From Phragmites australis (Eukaryota; Streptophyta; Magnoliopsida; Poales; Poaceae), in assembly GCF_958298935.1 (NCBI RefSeq), contig NC_084923.1, positions 31,340,501 to 31,404,500 on the forward strand: a DNA stretch of 64,000 nucleotides. Reading direction: 5' to 3'. The notes beneath the pieces are model-generated. The model did no database searches. It saw nothing but the letters and a program-made list of their open reading frames with translations, and was not told where the DNA came from. Positions 22,590 to 34,581 of this stretch are shown in pieces; position 1 is the stretch's first letter; each line of letters begins with the position of its first letter. The position numbers were made by a program, and so were the translations under genes.

Positions 22590-22590
22590 C
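22497..22590. repeat. TA-rich microsatellite in D 3' LTR
   Basis: Two AT-dinucleotide runs: about 22500-22523, and a longer one at about 22553-22588 that is mostly (TA)n. Confidence 0.8.
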
Positions 22591-23270
22591 GGTTGATTAT
22601 TTGTTTAATTGTTTGGTTGATTGGTTGATTATGTGAACTAATATAAAGATATGTATAGTATGTATATACTATATATACACATGAGTATATACAAGAGGAA
22701 TAGAAAAAGAATTAGAAAAGGGATAAGAAATAGAAAAGATATCTTGGGCCAAAACCTCTAAAACAGCTGGCCCATATCTCTCTCCCTCTCTAATACCTAG
22801 GCTGCTCGGCCAGTCCAGCCCGCTTAGTCCCTCCCTCTCCTCTCTCTAGCCAGCCGAACCAAGATGTTAGTCTGCCTTCTATCTTCTCTATCTCAGCACG
22901 GTAGCGTCTGAGCGGATCATTGCACACGTGGACACCATCGACTCCGAGTCGAAGAAGTGCGCCCAACCACCAAAACGGATTCGCCGCAACCTCTAGAAGC
23001 TCAAGCTTGCGCTAGATTTGCCAAAGTCCTAGCCTAACCCGAGATTAACACATGAGCTCAACCGTAGACTGCACGATATCTCAACCAAATTCGAGAGATT
23101 GAGCTGGAGATAAGCTAAGAAGCAAAAGGAGGAATAATCCAGAGAGTATATGTGAGATTTTACCCAAGATAACAGTCCAATCCCATTTGAATTGCCGAAA
23201 TCAAGAATTGACCCGCTGCCGCTACCTCATTCAAATCTGAGTCGAATTGGAGATAGTAGAGCTACTCGGC

Positions 23271-23278
23271 TATAAATA
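23271..23278 (+). promoter_or_regulatory. TATA box in D 3' LTR
   Basis: CGGCTATAAATAGAGACTCC, a canonical plant TATA box about 920 bp into the LTR. Confidence 0.65.
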
Positions 23279-23676
23279 GAGACTCCTAGACCCTCCTTAG
23301 AGCATCCCACAGCTTTTGCCCTTTGAGCCGAAGAAAAATCACCACCCAGAGCCCATCTCCGATGAGCTTCGAGAGCTTTAGTCACTCATCGCCATTGCCT
23401 ACCTCACTGGAGCATTGTCGACGCCTACGTGTACCCTAGGTGAGTTCACTATATCGCCTTGATGCTTTTCCGCCACTCACCTGAGTGTTTGGATCTCAGA
23501 AATACCTCACTGGTGAGGTTCTTGCCGTGCACCACCGCGGGAAGGTTGTCGCCATCCTCTGTTTCGCCGGAGCCGAGCGCGAGTCAGCATGGTTGAGATT
23601 AGATCACTCATACCCTTTCATTTTTAACCCAGTCAGCATGGTGACATGGCTACCACATGGGTGTGTGTATCCAATG

Positions 23677-23898
23677 TGTAACAATCTAGTTTTTAGCCAA
23701 AACCTAAATTTCAAAATCTTTTCAAAATTTAATTCAAAACTATCTCAAATGAATTTCCAAATGTCAAACCTCTTCCTTATCTCCTTGGGCTCAATCCCCT
23801 TCTTCCCTCAGCCTAGCCCACCTTCCTTTTCTTTTTCTTTTCTTTTCTATCTGGCCCACCCTCCCTTTTCTCCCCTCCGGCTCGGTCCTCTCCCCCTT
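23677..23898 (+). repeat. 5' LTR of element I, first part
   Basis: TGTAACAATCTAGTTTTTAGCC, followed by a pyrimidine-rich stretch (CCTTCCTTTTC, GGCCCACC, CTCCCCTCC). This is the same layout as the start of the H LTR. It ends at the insertion of E, where CCCTT (23894-23898) may be the left copy of the E TSD. Confidence 0.65.
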
Positions 23899-24821
23899 TG
23901 ATGAGTCAATGGCTCCTTCGGATACGATCAACACCGCTAATAATCCTAAATCATACAAGGTCCAATTACAAGAGCGCGTGCATGAAAATTGGACACCCAG
24001 GTGAACTTATTTCTCGCTGTTCATGTTTCCTTGGATGGATTACTACTAAATTCTGATGTTTTATTGCTTAGGAATGTGAGAGAAGCACCACAACCTTACT
24101 CGGATGTCACCCTAGAAGACCAAGTATACCCGGACTCAAGGCTGAGCTCTAGTCGTGGTCGTGGTTGAAATCGTGGTTGTGGTCGTGGTCGAGTCGCAGG
24201 ACAGCACGTCAGTAATATGGGCAAATACGAAGTCCATTTTAGGCAATCTTGGACATTCTGGAAAGCTTATGATGGGCTATTTTCAATGGATATTAGCTCA
24301 ACCAAATATTCCTTATAGTTTAGTCAGAGTCAAATAAATAAGATGTTGCGCCACCGTCTTAGACCTAGTTGGGTCTTATAATCGTGTCGGAGTTGGAGTC
24401 CGGGTTGTGTATGCCTCTTTTCATAGCTACACAACCCTATATCGACCTCCTCATGTCCCCCATATATATACAATAGTTGTCGTAGTTTAGGCTTAGGTTT
24501 AGCTTAGATTATTCTATTTTAAACAGTTGCATCGTTTATCGGTTCGTTGAAACCCCACTCAAGTTCTTCATTGGTAATTAGCATATTCAGATTGCATCTA
24601 CCTGTTCTTACTTGTGTTCTAGATTTGCTTGCAGGAAAAGCCTTCTTAGCGAGGTCAACCGCGTCTTGGCGTGGTTGATAACCATAGAGTAGTGGTGTAG
24701 TGGTTGGGAGGGTTCTCAATGTGTCTTGGTCAGAGCCTTTTGATCATCAATATCGAAACTCCACTATTTGACTTATCATATTACCTTCAAAAAATTGGAC
24801 AAACGTGCATCACGCACATCA
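23899..24821 (+). repeat. 5' LTR of element E
   Basis: Starts TGATGAGTCAATGGCT, matching TGATGAGCCCATGGCT at 53901. The right border is uncertain. The 3' copy stops matching at TTGG (24799 here), but the CA before the primer-binding site is at 24821. If the LTR ends with TTGGACA at 24801, about 22 bp separate it from the primer-binding site. No pyrimidine-AG-ATG module is seen in this element. Confidence 0.75.
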
Positions 24822-24823
24822 AG

Positions 24824-24836
24824 TGGTATCAGAGCC
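24824..24836 (+). other. Primer-binding site of element E (initiator tRNA-Met)
   Basis: TGGTATCAGAGCC, complementary to the 3' end of initiator tRNA-Met, just downstream of the 5' LTR. Confidence 0.9.
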
Positions 24837-25124
24837 TCGGTTGCCTGGTAGGTAATATCAGTTATCCCCTTTTGTTTCATCATTTTTCATTACCTAGAGT
24901 ACAGAAAATTGACACACAAAATAATTAGATCTTAGTTTTTGCGCAGTCCAAACCACTCTGAGCCTTCGCAATTTTGTTTTCAATATTCGCATTGTTGAGT
25001 TTCAGTCCATCGTCGGTGTCTTTGTTGCTGGTCAAGTCATCGTGATCTAGTTTCTAGTGTCGAGTTTTCTGTTTAGTGGTCGTGTATCTCGGCCTGCTCA
25101 TGTCTGCAATAGCCGAGATTGTGT

Positions 25125-25400
25125 CTCTAGTCGAGTCAACCATCTACTCGGGTTCGACCATTAGTCACTTCAACCATATAGTCGAGCTCGATCACTAGTC
25201 AAGTCGACCATCTACTCGGGTTCGACCACTAGTTGTTTTGACCATCTACTCAGGTTCAATCACTAGTCGTTTCAGCCATCTACTCGAGTTCGATCACAAG
25301 TCATTTTTTGACCATCTCCTTGGATTTGACCACCTTGTTGGATTCGACCACCCTTTCGGGTTCAACCACCTAGTTGGATCCAACTATCCACTCAGTTTCA
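25125..25400 (+). repeat. Tandem repeat in the leader of element E
   Basis: About seven degenerate units of 30 to 40 bp built on CCATCTACTCGGGTTCGACCA, plus a spacer like CTAGTCGTTTCG. Clear copies start near 25140, 25207, 25242 and 25277, and more diverged ones follow. The leader between primer-binding site and F (24837-25549) holds no recognisable gene. Confidence 0.8.
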
Positions 25401-25544
25401 CCTCCACAACCTAGTTAGAGTCTATCTATTTTTGGCTACTCTCGGACATCCTACGTACTCATAATATCGAGTATTGTCCGACAAAGTTCGAGTATCACTC
25501 GATAGCCGAAACAGAGGTAGCCAAAGTTCAGAGAGAGAGAGAGA

Positions 25545-25549
25545 GTATC
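25545..25549. repeat. Left target-site duplication of element F
   Basis: GTATC immediately before the TGTCACGACC start of the 5' LTR, identical to 38258-38262. It lies at the end of a short GA run. Confidence 0.93.
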
Positions 25550-28500
25550 TGTCACGACCCAGAGTTTCTAAACACATAATTAAGCGCTAATGAGCATCAT
25601 TAGCATCATTAGTTTTTTGTTTTGAGCAGTATAGACATGCAATGTGGATTAAACCGAATTTGGTTAAACCAGGTTTAACTGATGCGTTGTAAAGCATCTC
25701 CCAAAACTTCTATGGAACATAGGGCTGGTGACAATTTTAGAAATTAGTAGATGCCAGGAGAAGAATATAAATGAATTTTCCAAAAAATTTGGGAAATATT
25801 TAGAAGGCATAAAAATTATCACAAGTTGGAAAAGATAGCATATTTGAACAATTTTTATTCAAAATTGGCTCAAGCATTCTGGGTCAAACAAGTTCAAATG
25901 GGTTCCTTATGAATTTTAGTTTCAAACAAAATTTGTTTTACCAATTTTGGGCAATGGGAAGGCTTCCATTTGGTTAAGGTCTGTGGAGTGGGATATTTGC
26001 ATTGCCGGCACTGTTCACGGCCCCACCCGTCATCCCCTTCGCACACACAGCTCTCTGCTCCCCCTTCTCCCGCTCTCTCAGCAAGCAAGTGGTGGCAGCT
26101 ATCCTTGACTTCGGTGGCCAAGCCACAATTGCCGGCAAAAAGATCTCAGCCCAGGCGCCTTATCCTTTCCACCCCCCCTGCCCTCTCGCCTGGTTCTCTC
26201 GCTTTCTGTCCCTCTGCTCGCTCTCTCACGCGGGAGGCACACGAGCAGAGCATGCTGCACAGCACCAGCCGCCGGCAAGAATCACCGCGCCGCTGACGGT
26301 TTCCGTCCAGCCCGAGCCCAGTGGAGCCGCAGGGAGGAGCGCCCCAAGCTCCTCCGCCGTTTCCCCTCCTCCCCTAGCTGTTTTCCGCACGGGTTGAGCC
26401 GGCCGCATCTTCTTCCCCAACGGCGGCAGCCGTCTCCACCCTTCTCCGTTGAACTGGTGAACCGCTGCCTTTCCCCGGTGACCGAACTCACCATAAGCAT
26501 CACCGTCCCCCACTGAGTCTAGTGCGCGTGTCCGTTGGGGCTTAGCCCGTCGCCGGCGCGCCTTCCGCCATGCAGCCGTGCACCGCCGCCTATGGCGCAC
26601 ACCGTCGGCTGAGCCACCGTCGAGCTCCTCAGTGTTCGGCCACGCCATTGGGTCTGCAAGTCCTCGTAAAAGCTATAGCTGCCCTCGTCCGAGACTGTTG
26701 GGTCGCCGTTCACCGTCGGCGCGTCAAAACGGTGCCGCCGCAGTGTAGTTTCCGCCGTCCGCCGCCGCTGGCCATTCTCCAGCCATCGCCGGCGACCACG
26801 TATGCCTCAGCTAGGTTCACGCGCACATGCTGGAGCCGCAGCTACCCTTCCCGGCTGCCTGGACTGCGCCGCTCGCCGCCGGCGGGCACAACCCGAGCCA
26901 CCGGCTGGCCGCGTTGCGCTGTGTGCTGGGTGGGGTTCAATTTTGACCCTAGTCAAAATGGGCCCGGCCCCACTGTCTGTGCCTGTGGCTAGTTGGGCGC
27001 CGGTAGAAAAAGGCGTGGGCCCATTTTAATATTAGAGGAAATCAGAAATTGCGAAATGAATATCTGTTGAGTTGATAAATCGGCTGAAATCTTGAAAAAT
27101 GCATAGGAAATTATGTAGAGCTCCAAAATTCATGAAACCAATTTTGTTGGTTTTGTTATGACATGATCTATCCACTAAAAATACCAGTGTCCGTGAAATG
27201 TGTGCTATGAATTATTGAATTAATGAAATATAACTAGGCTTTGATAATTCATAGTTAAAGTTTGGTATTTCCAAAATTGGTGAATCCAATTTTGTTATTC
27301 TTGTTTTAATACCCCCTGTTCAGCAAAGAAAATAATCACCCACATGTTAGATGTTGTTACAATTCTATATTGGGTTAAGCTTAATTAATCCCAGAAGTGT
27401 TCAAATGTTTAACAGTAATCCCATTTAAGAAAAATCTTCGATGCTTTAGAACTCGTGTCCTGACGATTTGCACTGTTATCGCATTCTATGGAGCATCCTT
27501 CATTTCATAACATTCATATTCATTACATTGCACGCGTTATTCTTTTAGGGAACTTCGACCCGGCGAACGAGGCGAACGAGGCTGTCCCCGGAGGTTCCCG
27601 CAGTGGTGATCGTGACTCGGGTAGTGTCGGGCAGCAGTCAGGGCAGCAAGGCAAGCATCTATCATATTGCACCGTGTCAATTCAAAATCTAATATGTTAT
27701 CTACGCTTATGTATACATTGCATGTGTCGGGTACCGAGTTGGGTAGAACCTATGCCGATGCATTATCCCATTTCGGTCACGTGTCATGTGTTATTCCTAG
27801 GAGCCTAGTGGTGTCGTCGAGGTCTAATTATAGTTCGCTATGCTTAGTGGTACTTAGGCTTTCCGGTAGAAGTCAACGACGGCGTCCACCGTTGTCGCGA
27901 GCCTAGGGCTTATTACCTGTTCACATTTGTGGTTGTGTTGATGATGAGTCGGTTTGGTGACTGGTGAGTTGAGATGAGATGTGGGCGGTGTTAGGGGTGT
28001 CATCTGCTCACGAGGAGTCCTCAGGCAGTTCGGGGAGGGAACCCGGACACCGTAGACCGCTTGCACCGGTTAAGCACCGACCGTCGGTGTAGTCGGCTTT
28101 AGCACTTACCTTACTCACCACATGCTGATATAATGGTAGGCGAGGTGATTACCTTCGTAGACGTGGTCATGTGGGCCTCGTCATAGACGGTGTGAGTCCG
28201 ATTTGAGTTCGGACTTTTAGCGGTATTCGTTTGCTCTTGGAGTAGTTCTAATACCGCCGCGTCGAGCTATGGTTGATCCACATGGTTGGGCCTGGTTGGG
28301 AAAGGTTGTCACGGGTACCCCCTTGTGTGCATCTTAGCGGGTGGCACAAGCCGTATGGTCCCTGTGTCGTGTGGGTCCAGGAGTATCCCCCTGCAGGGTG
28401 TACAATCAATTCGAACTGTCGCGCTCTCGGTCATGAGCATTGCTATCGCTTATCTCCACCGAGCGACCATATTTTGGTTGTAGAGTTTCGATGTGGGTTG

Positions 28501-29205
28501 TGGCACAGTTGGTTTAGGTGGTTTGGTGGTAATGGTTTACTCTTATACACTTGTTGTTTATATATCTGTTCTGATCAGTTGGTTGGCAGGGTTTGAGTTG
28601 GTGGTTGGTTAAGTCAGTTGCTTACACCTAGAGTCTCGGTTGCTTACCACTTAATGAACTTAAACATGTCTTAATCCTTGCTACAGCTTTAAATGCATGA
28701 TCCTTGGAGTCGAGAATATATATACTCATATTGTGTAAGATTTGCTAGTACCTTCGTACTAAGGGTACTGCCCTTAAGTTTCAGGTTCACAGGTTGGCGA
28801 GGAAGAGGCAGTGTTCGGCTACTTTGTGCCTGCCGATTAGGGTGGCGGGCAGGAGTAGCACCTTCTACTCCGAACTCCGGCGCTTTTGGTATGGAGCCTA
28901 AGGGCATACGGCTCCATACTCTTTTGTTGTATAGGTTTATCTTCCGCTGCGTAGTTGTTGTTGTTCCTCTTTTGTTGTAAATTGTGGAAGCAGTTGCATG
29001 TTTAAGTATTGTAATACAGCTTAATTACTTGCTCTCTCTTAAACTGTATTGTGATATTTGAGTTGGAAGGCATGTGTTCCAATCCTGGGCACAAAACACG
29101 TGCCGGGACTACCGAAATGATATTCTGGTTAATCGTCGAGGTTGTGATTATGAATAATGATCCTCCTGATGATTAATTAAAATGCTATTTGGACGGTTCC
29201 TCACA
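25550..29205 (+). repeat. 5' LTR of element F
   Basis: 3656 bp, TGTCACGACCC...GTTCCTCACA, nearly identical to 34621-38257 and to the inverted solo LTR G. It is unusually long, and its GC-rich central part (about 26100-27000) carries several open frames on both strands. These are poorly kept between the copies and show no known domain. Confidence 0.95.
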
Positions 29206-29208
29206 GCT

Positions 29209-29220
29209 TGGTATCAGAGC
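29209..29220 (+). other. Primer-binding site of element F (initiator tRNA-Met)
   Basis: TGGTATCAGAGC, 3 bp after the LTR end. Confidence 0.9.
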
Positions 29221-29966
29221 TTGGTTTAATTTAGTAGCCTAAATATAGTTAGTGCGTTGTTTAGTAAGTCGACAACTCCACCTAAACAACCCACAATTTA
29301 TGTTTACGCCTCTTCATGTTTAATTTGTATTAAATTGCTATCGTTTATGCCCCTAAGTTAAAATGCGTATTATGAGTGGTGTTTATATGTCTTATACCAC
29401 ATTGTTTCGCTTTCGACCCTGCATTGATTCATGTTGAGCATTGCATCATCGGAAGGTAAGGTGCGACGCTCGGTGGCGGTTAATCATCGAGGGCTCAGCC
29501 GGATGCGAGGCAGGGGCCCAGCTTGTCCCGTACGGCGATCCGTACGGGAAGTGAATATGCTAGCGATAGCGTATGAACATCCACCATGCGATGGGAGACA
29601 TGGTCGTCTACTCATGTGGCGATTACACGAGATGTCCCGTAGGGTCTACGGGAAGTGAATACGTCGTTGTCGACGTATGGATTGTCGCTTGTACGGCATG
29701 TGGTACAAGGGCCGTTCGCGCTCTTACCCTTTCTAGCACGAAGGGTACGTTCTGGATGTTATATACTGCCTGTGATTTTGATGCTTGCAGGTGCGGTTCT
29801 TATTTTGAGAAAGAAGCGGTAGCTAGGTTCGAGCATGCATCATTCCATGGCATTCATGCATGCATTCATACTTGTTCATGTATTACGGGATTCTAACAGT
29901 ATATCCGGCGAGTGCATTGTGCTAAGTCGGAATTTGACGTTTCCCCCTTTTGTTTTACATTTCAGA
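29221..29966 (+). other. Leader of element F with possible intron
   Basis: About 745 bp between primer-binding site and gag ATG with no convincing ORF. Consensus-like 5' splice sites occur at 29264 (GTAAGT) and 29456 (AAG/GTAAGG). A 3' splice site-like TTTTGTTTTACATTTCAG ends at 29965, one base before the gag ATG. Splicing of this leader is possible but unproven. Confidence 0.45.
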
Positions 29967-31090
29967 ATGGTTGTCACTCGGCGTGGTGGGGAGGTTCCGG
30001 AGGGTTCCAGTCAGAACAACCCTCCTCCACCGCCAACCATGGCGGATGTGCTCATGCAAATCGAGCAGAACCGCCAAGCGAATCATGCTCTCCTCCAGAT
30101 GAACCAAGCTCTCCTGGAGGCTCTCGTGCGCAACGCAGCTCCTCATGGAGGAGGTGGGGCCGTGCGCCGAGATGACTTCTCAAACTTTTTGCGGACTCAG
30201 CCGCCGGTCTTCTCGTGAGCTGAGGATCCTCTGGATGCTGATCACTGGCTCCGGACAATCGAGCAGAAGCTCGCCCTTCTTCGCTGTGAGGATCACGAGA
30301 AGGCGCTCTTCGCCGCCCATCAGCTTCAGGGCCTGGCGGGTGCGTGGTGGTCCGGCTTTTTGGCCATGCACCCCGCCGATCACCGCGTGTCATGGGCGGA
30401 GTTTCATGAGGCCTTCCGCTCGTTTCACATACCGAGTGGCCTCGTGGAGGCTAAGAGGCGGGAGTTTGAGGACCTCAAGCAAGGAGGTTGGGCGGTGATG
30501 CAGTACGTGCAGGTGTTCAACCACCTTGCACAATACGCTACCGAGGAGGTCAGCACGGATGCGCGCAAGCAGCACCGCTTCGTGAATGGCCTGAACTCGA
30601 AGATGCAGGACCGGTTGTCTGCGCATAAGTTCGCCGACTTCAACGAGTTGGTGACCACGTCGATCACGGTGGAGCTCAAGTATAAGAGCCACCAAGAGGA
30701 GAAGAGGCGGAAGAGGGGTTCCTCGTCTTCCGTGGGCGGGAGCTCGCAGCACGCCCGCATTGAGAGTCAGCCTCCACAGTCTCAGGTGCCGTCGGCTGGC
30801 TACCCACAACCGATGTGGTTTGTACCACGTCCAGCGTTGTCCGCTCCACAGGGGCAGGCTGCACGACCAGTCAGCTCCCAAGGGAGCGTGACCGGTGGCT
30901 CAGGCGGTCCGTGCTTCAACTGCGGCCGCGTTGGCCATTTCTCGAGGGAGTGCCCGTATCCGAGGCCGGGAGCCGCGGTGAGTGCCCCGCGACCACCGCC
31001 GGCTCAGTCAGCACCGCAGTCTTCGCAGGCGACTCATGTTCCCAAGCGTGGTCGAGCTCGCCATACTACCGCCGACGAGGTTCAGGAGGG
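29967..31090 (+). pseudogene. gag: gag of element F (one stop)
   Basis: Starts at ATG 29967 (MVVTRRGGEVPEGS), the homologue of MVNTR starts in B and H. A coiled-coil-like stretch (MADVLMQIEQNRQANHALLQMNQALLEALV) is followed by QPPVFS and a TGA at 30216-30218, in frame with the rest. After it come [44 protein letters not shown] and the [12 protein letters not shown] capsid blocks. An intact zinc knuckle [14 protein letters not shown] lies at about 30912-30955. The frame continues directly into protease, so Gag-Pol is one fused frame. Confidence 0.9.
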
Positions 31091-31530
31091 TGACACCGTC
31101 CTGATGGGTACGTTGGATATGAGTTTCAACTCTGACATCTTTTTTGCAGTGGTTCTGTTTGATTCAAGGGCCTCTCACTCCTTTATATCTTTGGATTATG
31201 TTTGGAAAAATGGGTTGAGAGTCAGTGCTACCCACATGCCGTATCTTATAGACACCCCGGGGGCCAAAGTCCTAATCAACCAGTGTGTGAACAAAGCAGC
31301 GGTAGTTTTCAACGAAGTGCCCTTCTTTGTCAATCTGTTAGTGATGAACTCGAAGGGAATTGATGTTATTCTGGGAATGAATTGGCTCTCCAAGAACAAG
31401 GCTGTGCTGGACTATGCTCAGCGAACCGTCACTCTCGATGGTCTATCAGGTACTCGAGTCCAGTTGAAGCTAGAGGGTGTCAAATCCTGCTTGTTCGCCA
31501 TAAAGGCTGTCCCCACCAGGGTTATGAAGA
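31091..31530 (+). pseudogene. Protease of element F (mutated active site)
   Basis: In frame with gag. The active-site block reads [14 protein letters not shown] (about 31147-31190), so D-S-G has become D-S-R, which should abolish activity. The distal block [35 protein letters not shown] is intact. It runs on into the RT linker [20 protein letters not shown]. Confidence 0.88.
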
Positions 31531-32400
31531 CCATTCCTGTGGTGTGGGAATTTCCGGATGTCTTTCCAGATGAGTTAACTGGAATGCCGCCTGGCAGGGC
31601 AGTGGAGTTTTCTATTGATCTCGTGCCCGGTGCGGCCCTGATTTCGAAGAAGATGTACAAGATGTCGCCAGTTGAGCTAGTTGAGCTGAAGAAGCAGATT
31701 CAAGAGCTGTTGGCGAAGGGTTTCATTCGTCTGAGTTCCTCGCCTTGGGGGTGCTCGGCTCTGTTTGTGAAGAAAAAGGATGACACTCTCCGGATGTGTG
31801 TTGATTACCGTCCGTTGAATGCAGTCACAGTGAAGAATGTACTTCCTAGAATTGACATCTTGTTTGATCAGTTGACTGGAGCCCGAGTCTTCTCAAAGAT
31901 AGACTTGAGACTGGGCTATCATCAGATCAAGGTTCAACCGGAGGATATTCCAAAGACGGGGTTCTCGACTCACTATGGCTTATATGAGTTCACCGTCATG
32001 TCTTTTGGGTTGACGAATGCACCGGCTTTCTTTATGTATTTGATGAACTCGGTATTCATGGAGGAGTTGGACCGGTTTGTCGTGGTCTTCATTGACGACA
32101 TCCTTATATACTCCAAGTCGGAGGGAGAGCATATGGAGCACCTCCGTATTATTCTTGGTAGACTCCGTGAGCATCAGCTGTACGCTAAGTTCAGCAAGTG
32201 TGAGTTCTGGCTCAAGGAGGTGGCCTTTCTGGGACATGTTCTATCAGAGAACGGGGTAGCAGTGGATCCGAGCAAGGTGCAGGATGTTCTCGACTGGGTT
32301 CAGCCCCAGAATGTCAGTGAGATCCGGAGTTTTCTCGGACTTGCGGGCTATTACCGCCAATTCATCGAGAACTTCTCCAAGGTTGCAAAACCAAGACAGA
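31531..32400 (+). pseudogene. Reverse transcriptase of element F
   Basis: All RT blocks are in one frame: [100 protein letters not shown] (YxDD equivalent FIDD at about 32088-32099), [53 protein letters not shown] single-base deletion near 32392 ends the frame in [12 protein letters not shown] at 32408. The palm motifs are all present upstream of the break. Confidence 0.92.
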
Positions 32401-32401
32401 G

Positions 32402-32900
32402 TTGTTGAAGCAGGGCAGCGTGTTCGAGTGGTCAGATGCATGTGAGTCCGCATTCCAGACTTTGAAGAAGCTGCTCATGACCACTCCAGTGCTTGCTCAG
32501 CCTGATGTGACCCGAGGGTTTGATGTGTTTTGTGACGCGTCCGGTATCGGTCTCGGCTGTGTTTTGATGCAGGAGGGCCGAGTCATTGCGTATTTATCCC
32601 GTCAGTTGAAGCGTCACGAGGAGAACTATCCGACACATGATCTTGAACTTGCAGCTGTCGTGCACGCTCTGAAGATGTGGCCCCACTACTTGATGGGCAA
32701 CTTGTGCCGTGTCTACACGGATCACAAGAGCCTAAAGTACATCTTCACGCAGGCGGATTTGAACATGAGGCAGCGCAGATGGCTTGAGTCGATCAAAGAC
32801 TACGAGCTGGAGGTTCACTACCATCCTGGCAAGGCGAATGTGGTCGCCGATGCTTTGAGTCGAAAGGCTCATTGTTACTGTCTTACAGCCTCGCCGATGG
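32402..32900 (+). pseudogene. RNase H of element F
   Basis: Continues in the next frame after the deletion near 32392. The four acidic positions are seen: [51 protein letters not shown] and VVADALSRK. The domain is intact apart from its separation from RT. Confidence 0.9.
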
Positions 32901-34420
32901 GTTCCACGTTGTGTGATGATTTCCGGCGTCTTGGGCTTGATATGGTGCCGGATGGTTTTATTGCAAATCTCGAAATCAAGTCCACTCTCATTGATGAGAT
33001 TAAGGCTGCACAGGGGGGTGATAAGGGTATGACCCAAATCTGAGAGAAGAGGAAGATCGGGCAGGCCATGTGCTTTACTGAGGATGATCAGGGCATTCTC
33101 TGGTTTGGGAACCGTCTAGTAGTTCCAAGGGTCGAGGCGCTGAGGAAGAAGATCCTTGATGAGGCTCAGGATTCATTGCTGTCCATTCACCCGAGCAGTA
33201 CGAAGATGTATCAGGATTTGAAACCCCGTTTCTGGTGGACTCGCATGAAGCGGGAGATTGCTAGGTATGTGTCTAAGTGCGACGTCTGCCGAAGGGTGAA
33301 GGCTGAACACATCAAGCCTGCCGGCACACTCCAGCCTTTGCCCATTCCATCTTGGAAGTGGGAAGAAGTTGGGATGGATTTCATTACCGGCTTACCGAAG
33401 ACTTCGAGTGGGTATGACTCTATTTGGGTCATCGTGGACCGGTTGACAAAGTCCACGCATTTCCTTCCTGTTAGGACCACTTATTCTGCTAAGCAGTATG
33501 CGGAGTTGTACCTCACTAGAATTATTTGTCTCCATGGAGTGCTGAAGAAGATTGTTTCTGATTGGGGTACACAGTTTACTTCTCATTTCTGGAGAAATTT
33601 CCAGGAGGCTATGGAGACCGAGTTGTTCCACGGCACGGCGTATCACCCGCAGACGGATGGTCAGACGGAGAGGGTAAATCAGATTCTGGAAGATATGCTC
33701 CGTGCTTGTGTGCTCACTTATGGGAAGAAGTGGGACATATGCCTGCCGTTCGCGAAATTTTCGTATAACAACAGTTTCCAGGCTAGTATTGAGATGGCGC
33801 CATTCGAGGACCTTTATGGTCGAAGGTGTCGTACGCCGCTGAATTGGTCCGAATCCGGTGAGCGGGCTTTTCTGGGTCCGGATTTGGTCAAGGAGGCAGA
33901 AGGTCATGTCCAGAATATCCGCAAGAGTATTCTCACGGCCCAGTCGAGGCAGAAGAGCTATGCAGATCGACGTCGCCGAGAGCTCACATTTGAGGTGGGG
34001 GATCACGTGTACCTGAAGGTCTCGCCTCTCAAAGGCGTTCGTCGATTCCAAGTCCGAGGCAAGCTGGCGCCTCGGTATGTTGGACCATTTCAGATTCTAG
34101 CTCAGCGTGGAGAGGTTGCATATCAATTGGAGTTGCCGCCGTCCCTCTCCACGGTACATAATGTGTTTCATGTCTCACAACTCAAGAAGTGTCTCCGAGT
34201 CCCGACCGATGTCGTTGATGTTGCGCCCGAAGAATTGCAACTGGACTTGACATATTGTGAGAAGCTGATGCGAGTCTTGGATGAAGCCGAGCGCAAGACA
34301 CGGCGGAGTTCAATCAAATTCTTGAAGATTCAGTGGAGTAACCACTCCGAGTCCGAAACGACTTGGGAGCGGGAAGATCAGCTTCGTTCCGAGTATCCTG
34401 AGTTCTTTGAGAATTTGTAA
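32901..34420 (+). pseudogene. Integrase with chromodomain of element F
   Basis: A TGA at 33041-33043 interrupts the linker. The zinc-binding domain reads DEAQDSLLSIHPSSTKM...CDVCRRVKAEH: the first His of HHCC is Gln. The catalytic triad is kept (Asp in GMDFITGLPKT, Asp in VSDWGTQFTSHFW, Glu in HPQTDGQTERVNQ), although the usual Arg after the second Asp is Trp. The C-terminal block (VYLKVSPLKG, GPFQILAQRGEVAYQLELPP, VFHVSQLKKCLRVP) is intact. A chromodomain (IKFLKIQWSNHSESETTWERED) ends at TAA 34418-34420. Large minus-strand open frames here are shadows. Confidence 0.92.
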
Positions 34421-34581
34421 TACCAATGTAATATAGCGTATTTGGAATCTCTCGCAGGTATGTGTTCATCTCTATGATTGAATAAAAATCTACGTTGGAT
34501 TCCATCTCTTGCGTCATGATGTCGGCTCAGAGCTTGCTAAGTCATCACAGCGTACTCATTGTCCCCTCTCCGGCTCGTACC
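34421..34581 (+). other. 3' untranslated spacer of element F
   Basis: About 160 bp between the pol stop and the pre-PPT hairpin. Nothing recognisable is in it; there is no env-like frame. Confidence 0.7.

Larger units (their letters stand above)
16917..23676 (+). mobile_element. Element D: Tekay-like Ty3/gypsy retrotransposon, 5' end lost
   Basis: Plus strand. The remaining order is gag (split by solo LTR K), protease, RT, RNase H, integrase with chromodomain, polypurine tract and the first 1.3 kb of the 3' LTR. The 5' LTR and gag start are missing, replaced by element B at 16916. The 3' LTR is interrupted at 23677 by the LTR of element I. Many in-frame stops show it is old. This appears to be the outermost host of the right part of the window. 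Confidence 0.87.
22348..23676 (+). repeat. 3' LTR of element D (interrupted by element I)
   Basis: Starts TGTAACAACCC directly after the pol 3' end and polypurine tract. It contains a TA-rich microsatellite (about 22500-22590) and a TATAAATA box at 23271-23278. It runs to 23676, where a new LTR start (TGTAACAATC) begins. Its own end is not seen. Confidence 0.75.

Noticed and set aside
24824..24836. TGGTATCAGAGCC as part of a tRNA gene
   Set aside because: It is the complement of a tRNA 3' end, located next to an LTR end, with no tRNA cloverleaf around it; the same applies at 14166, 29209, 44068 and 61210.
25125..25400. CRISPR-like array
   Set aside because: Repeats are degenerate, spacers are not unique and uniform, and this is plant nuclear DNA.
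26226..26992. Pairs of 130 to 140-codon frames on both strands in the GC-rich part of the F 5' LTR
   Set aside because: The corresponding region of the 3' LTR (35230-36081) has different open lengths because of small indels, so the frames are not conserved.
30390..30881. 163-codon minus-strand frame (and neighbours at 30052-30393 and 30425-30760)
   Set aside because: Shadow of the gag of F; GC-rich codons on the plus strand keep the other strand open.
33392..34051. 219-codon open frame on the minus strand
   Set aside because: It lies opposite the integrase of F, whose plus-strand frame has all the family motifs. The minus frame has none.
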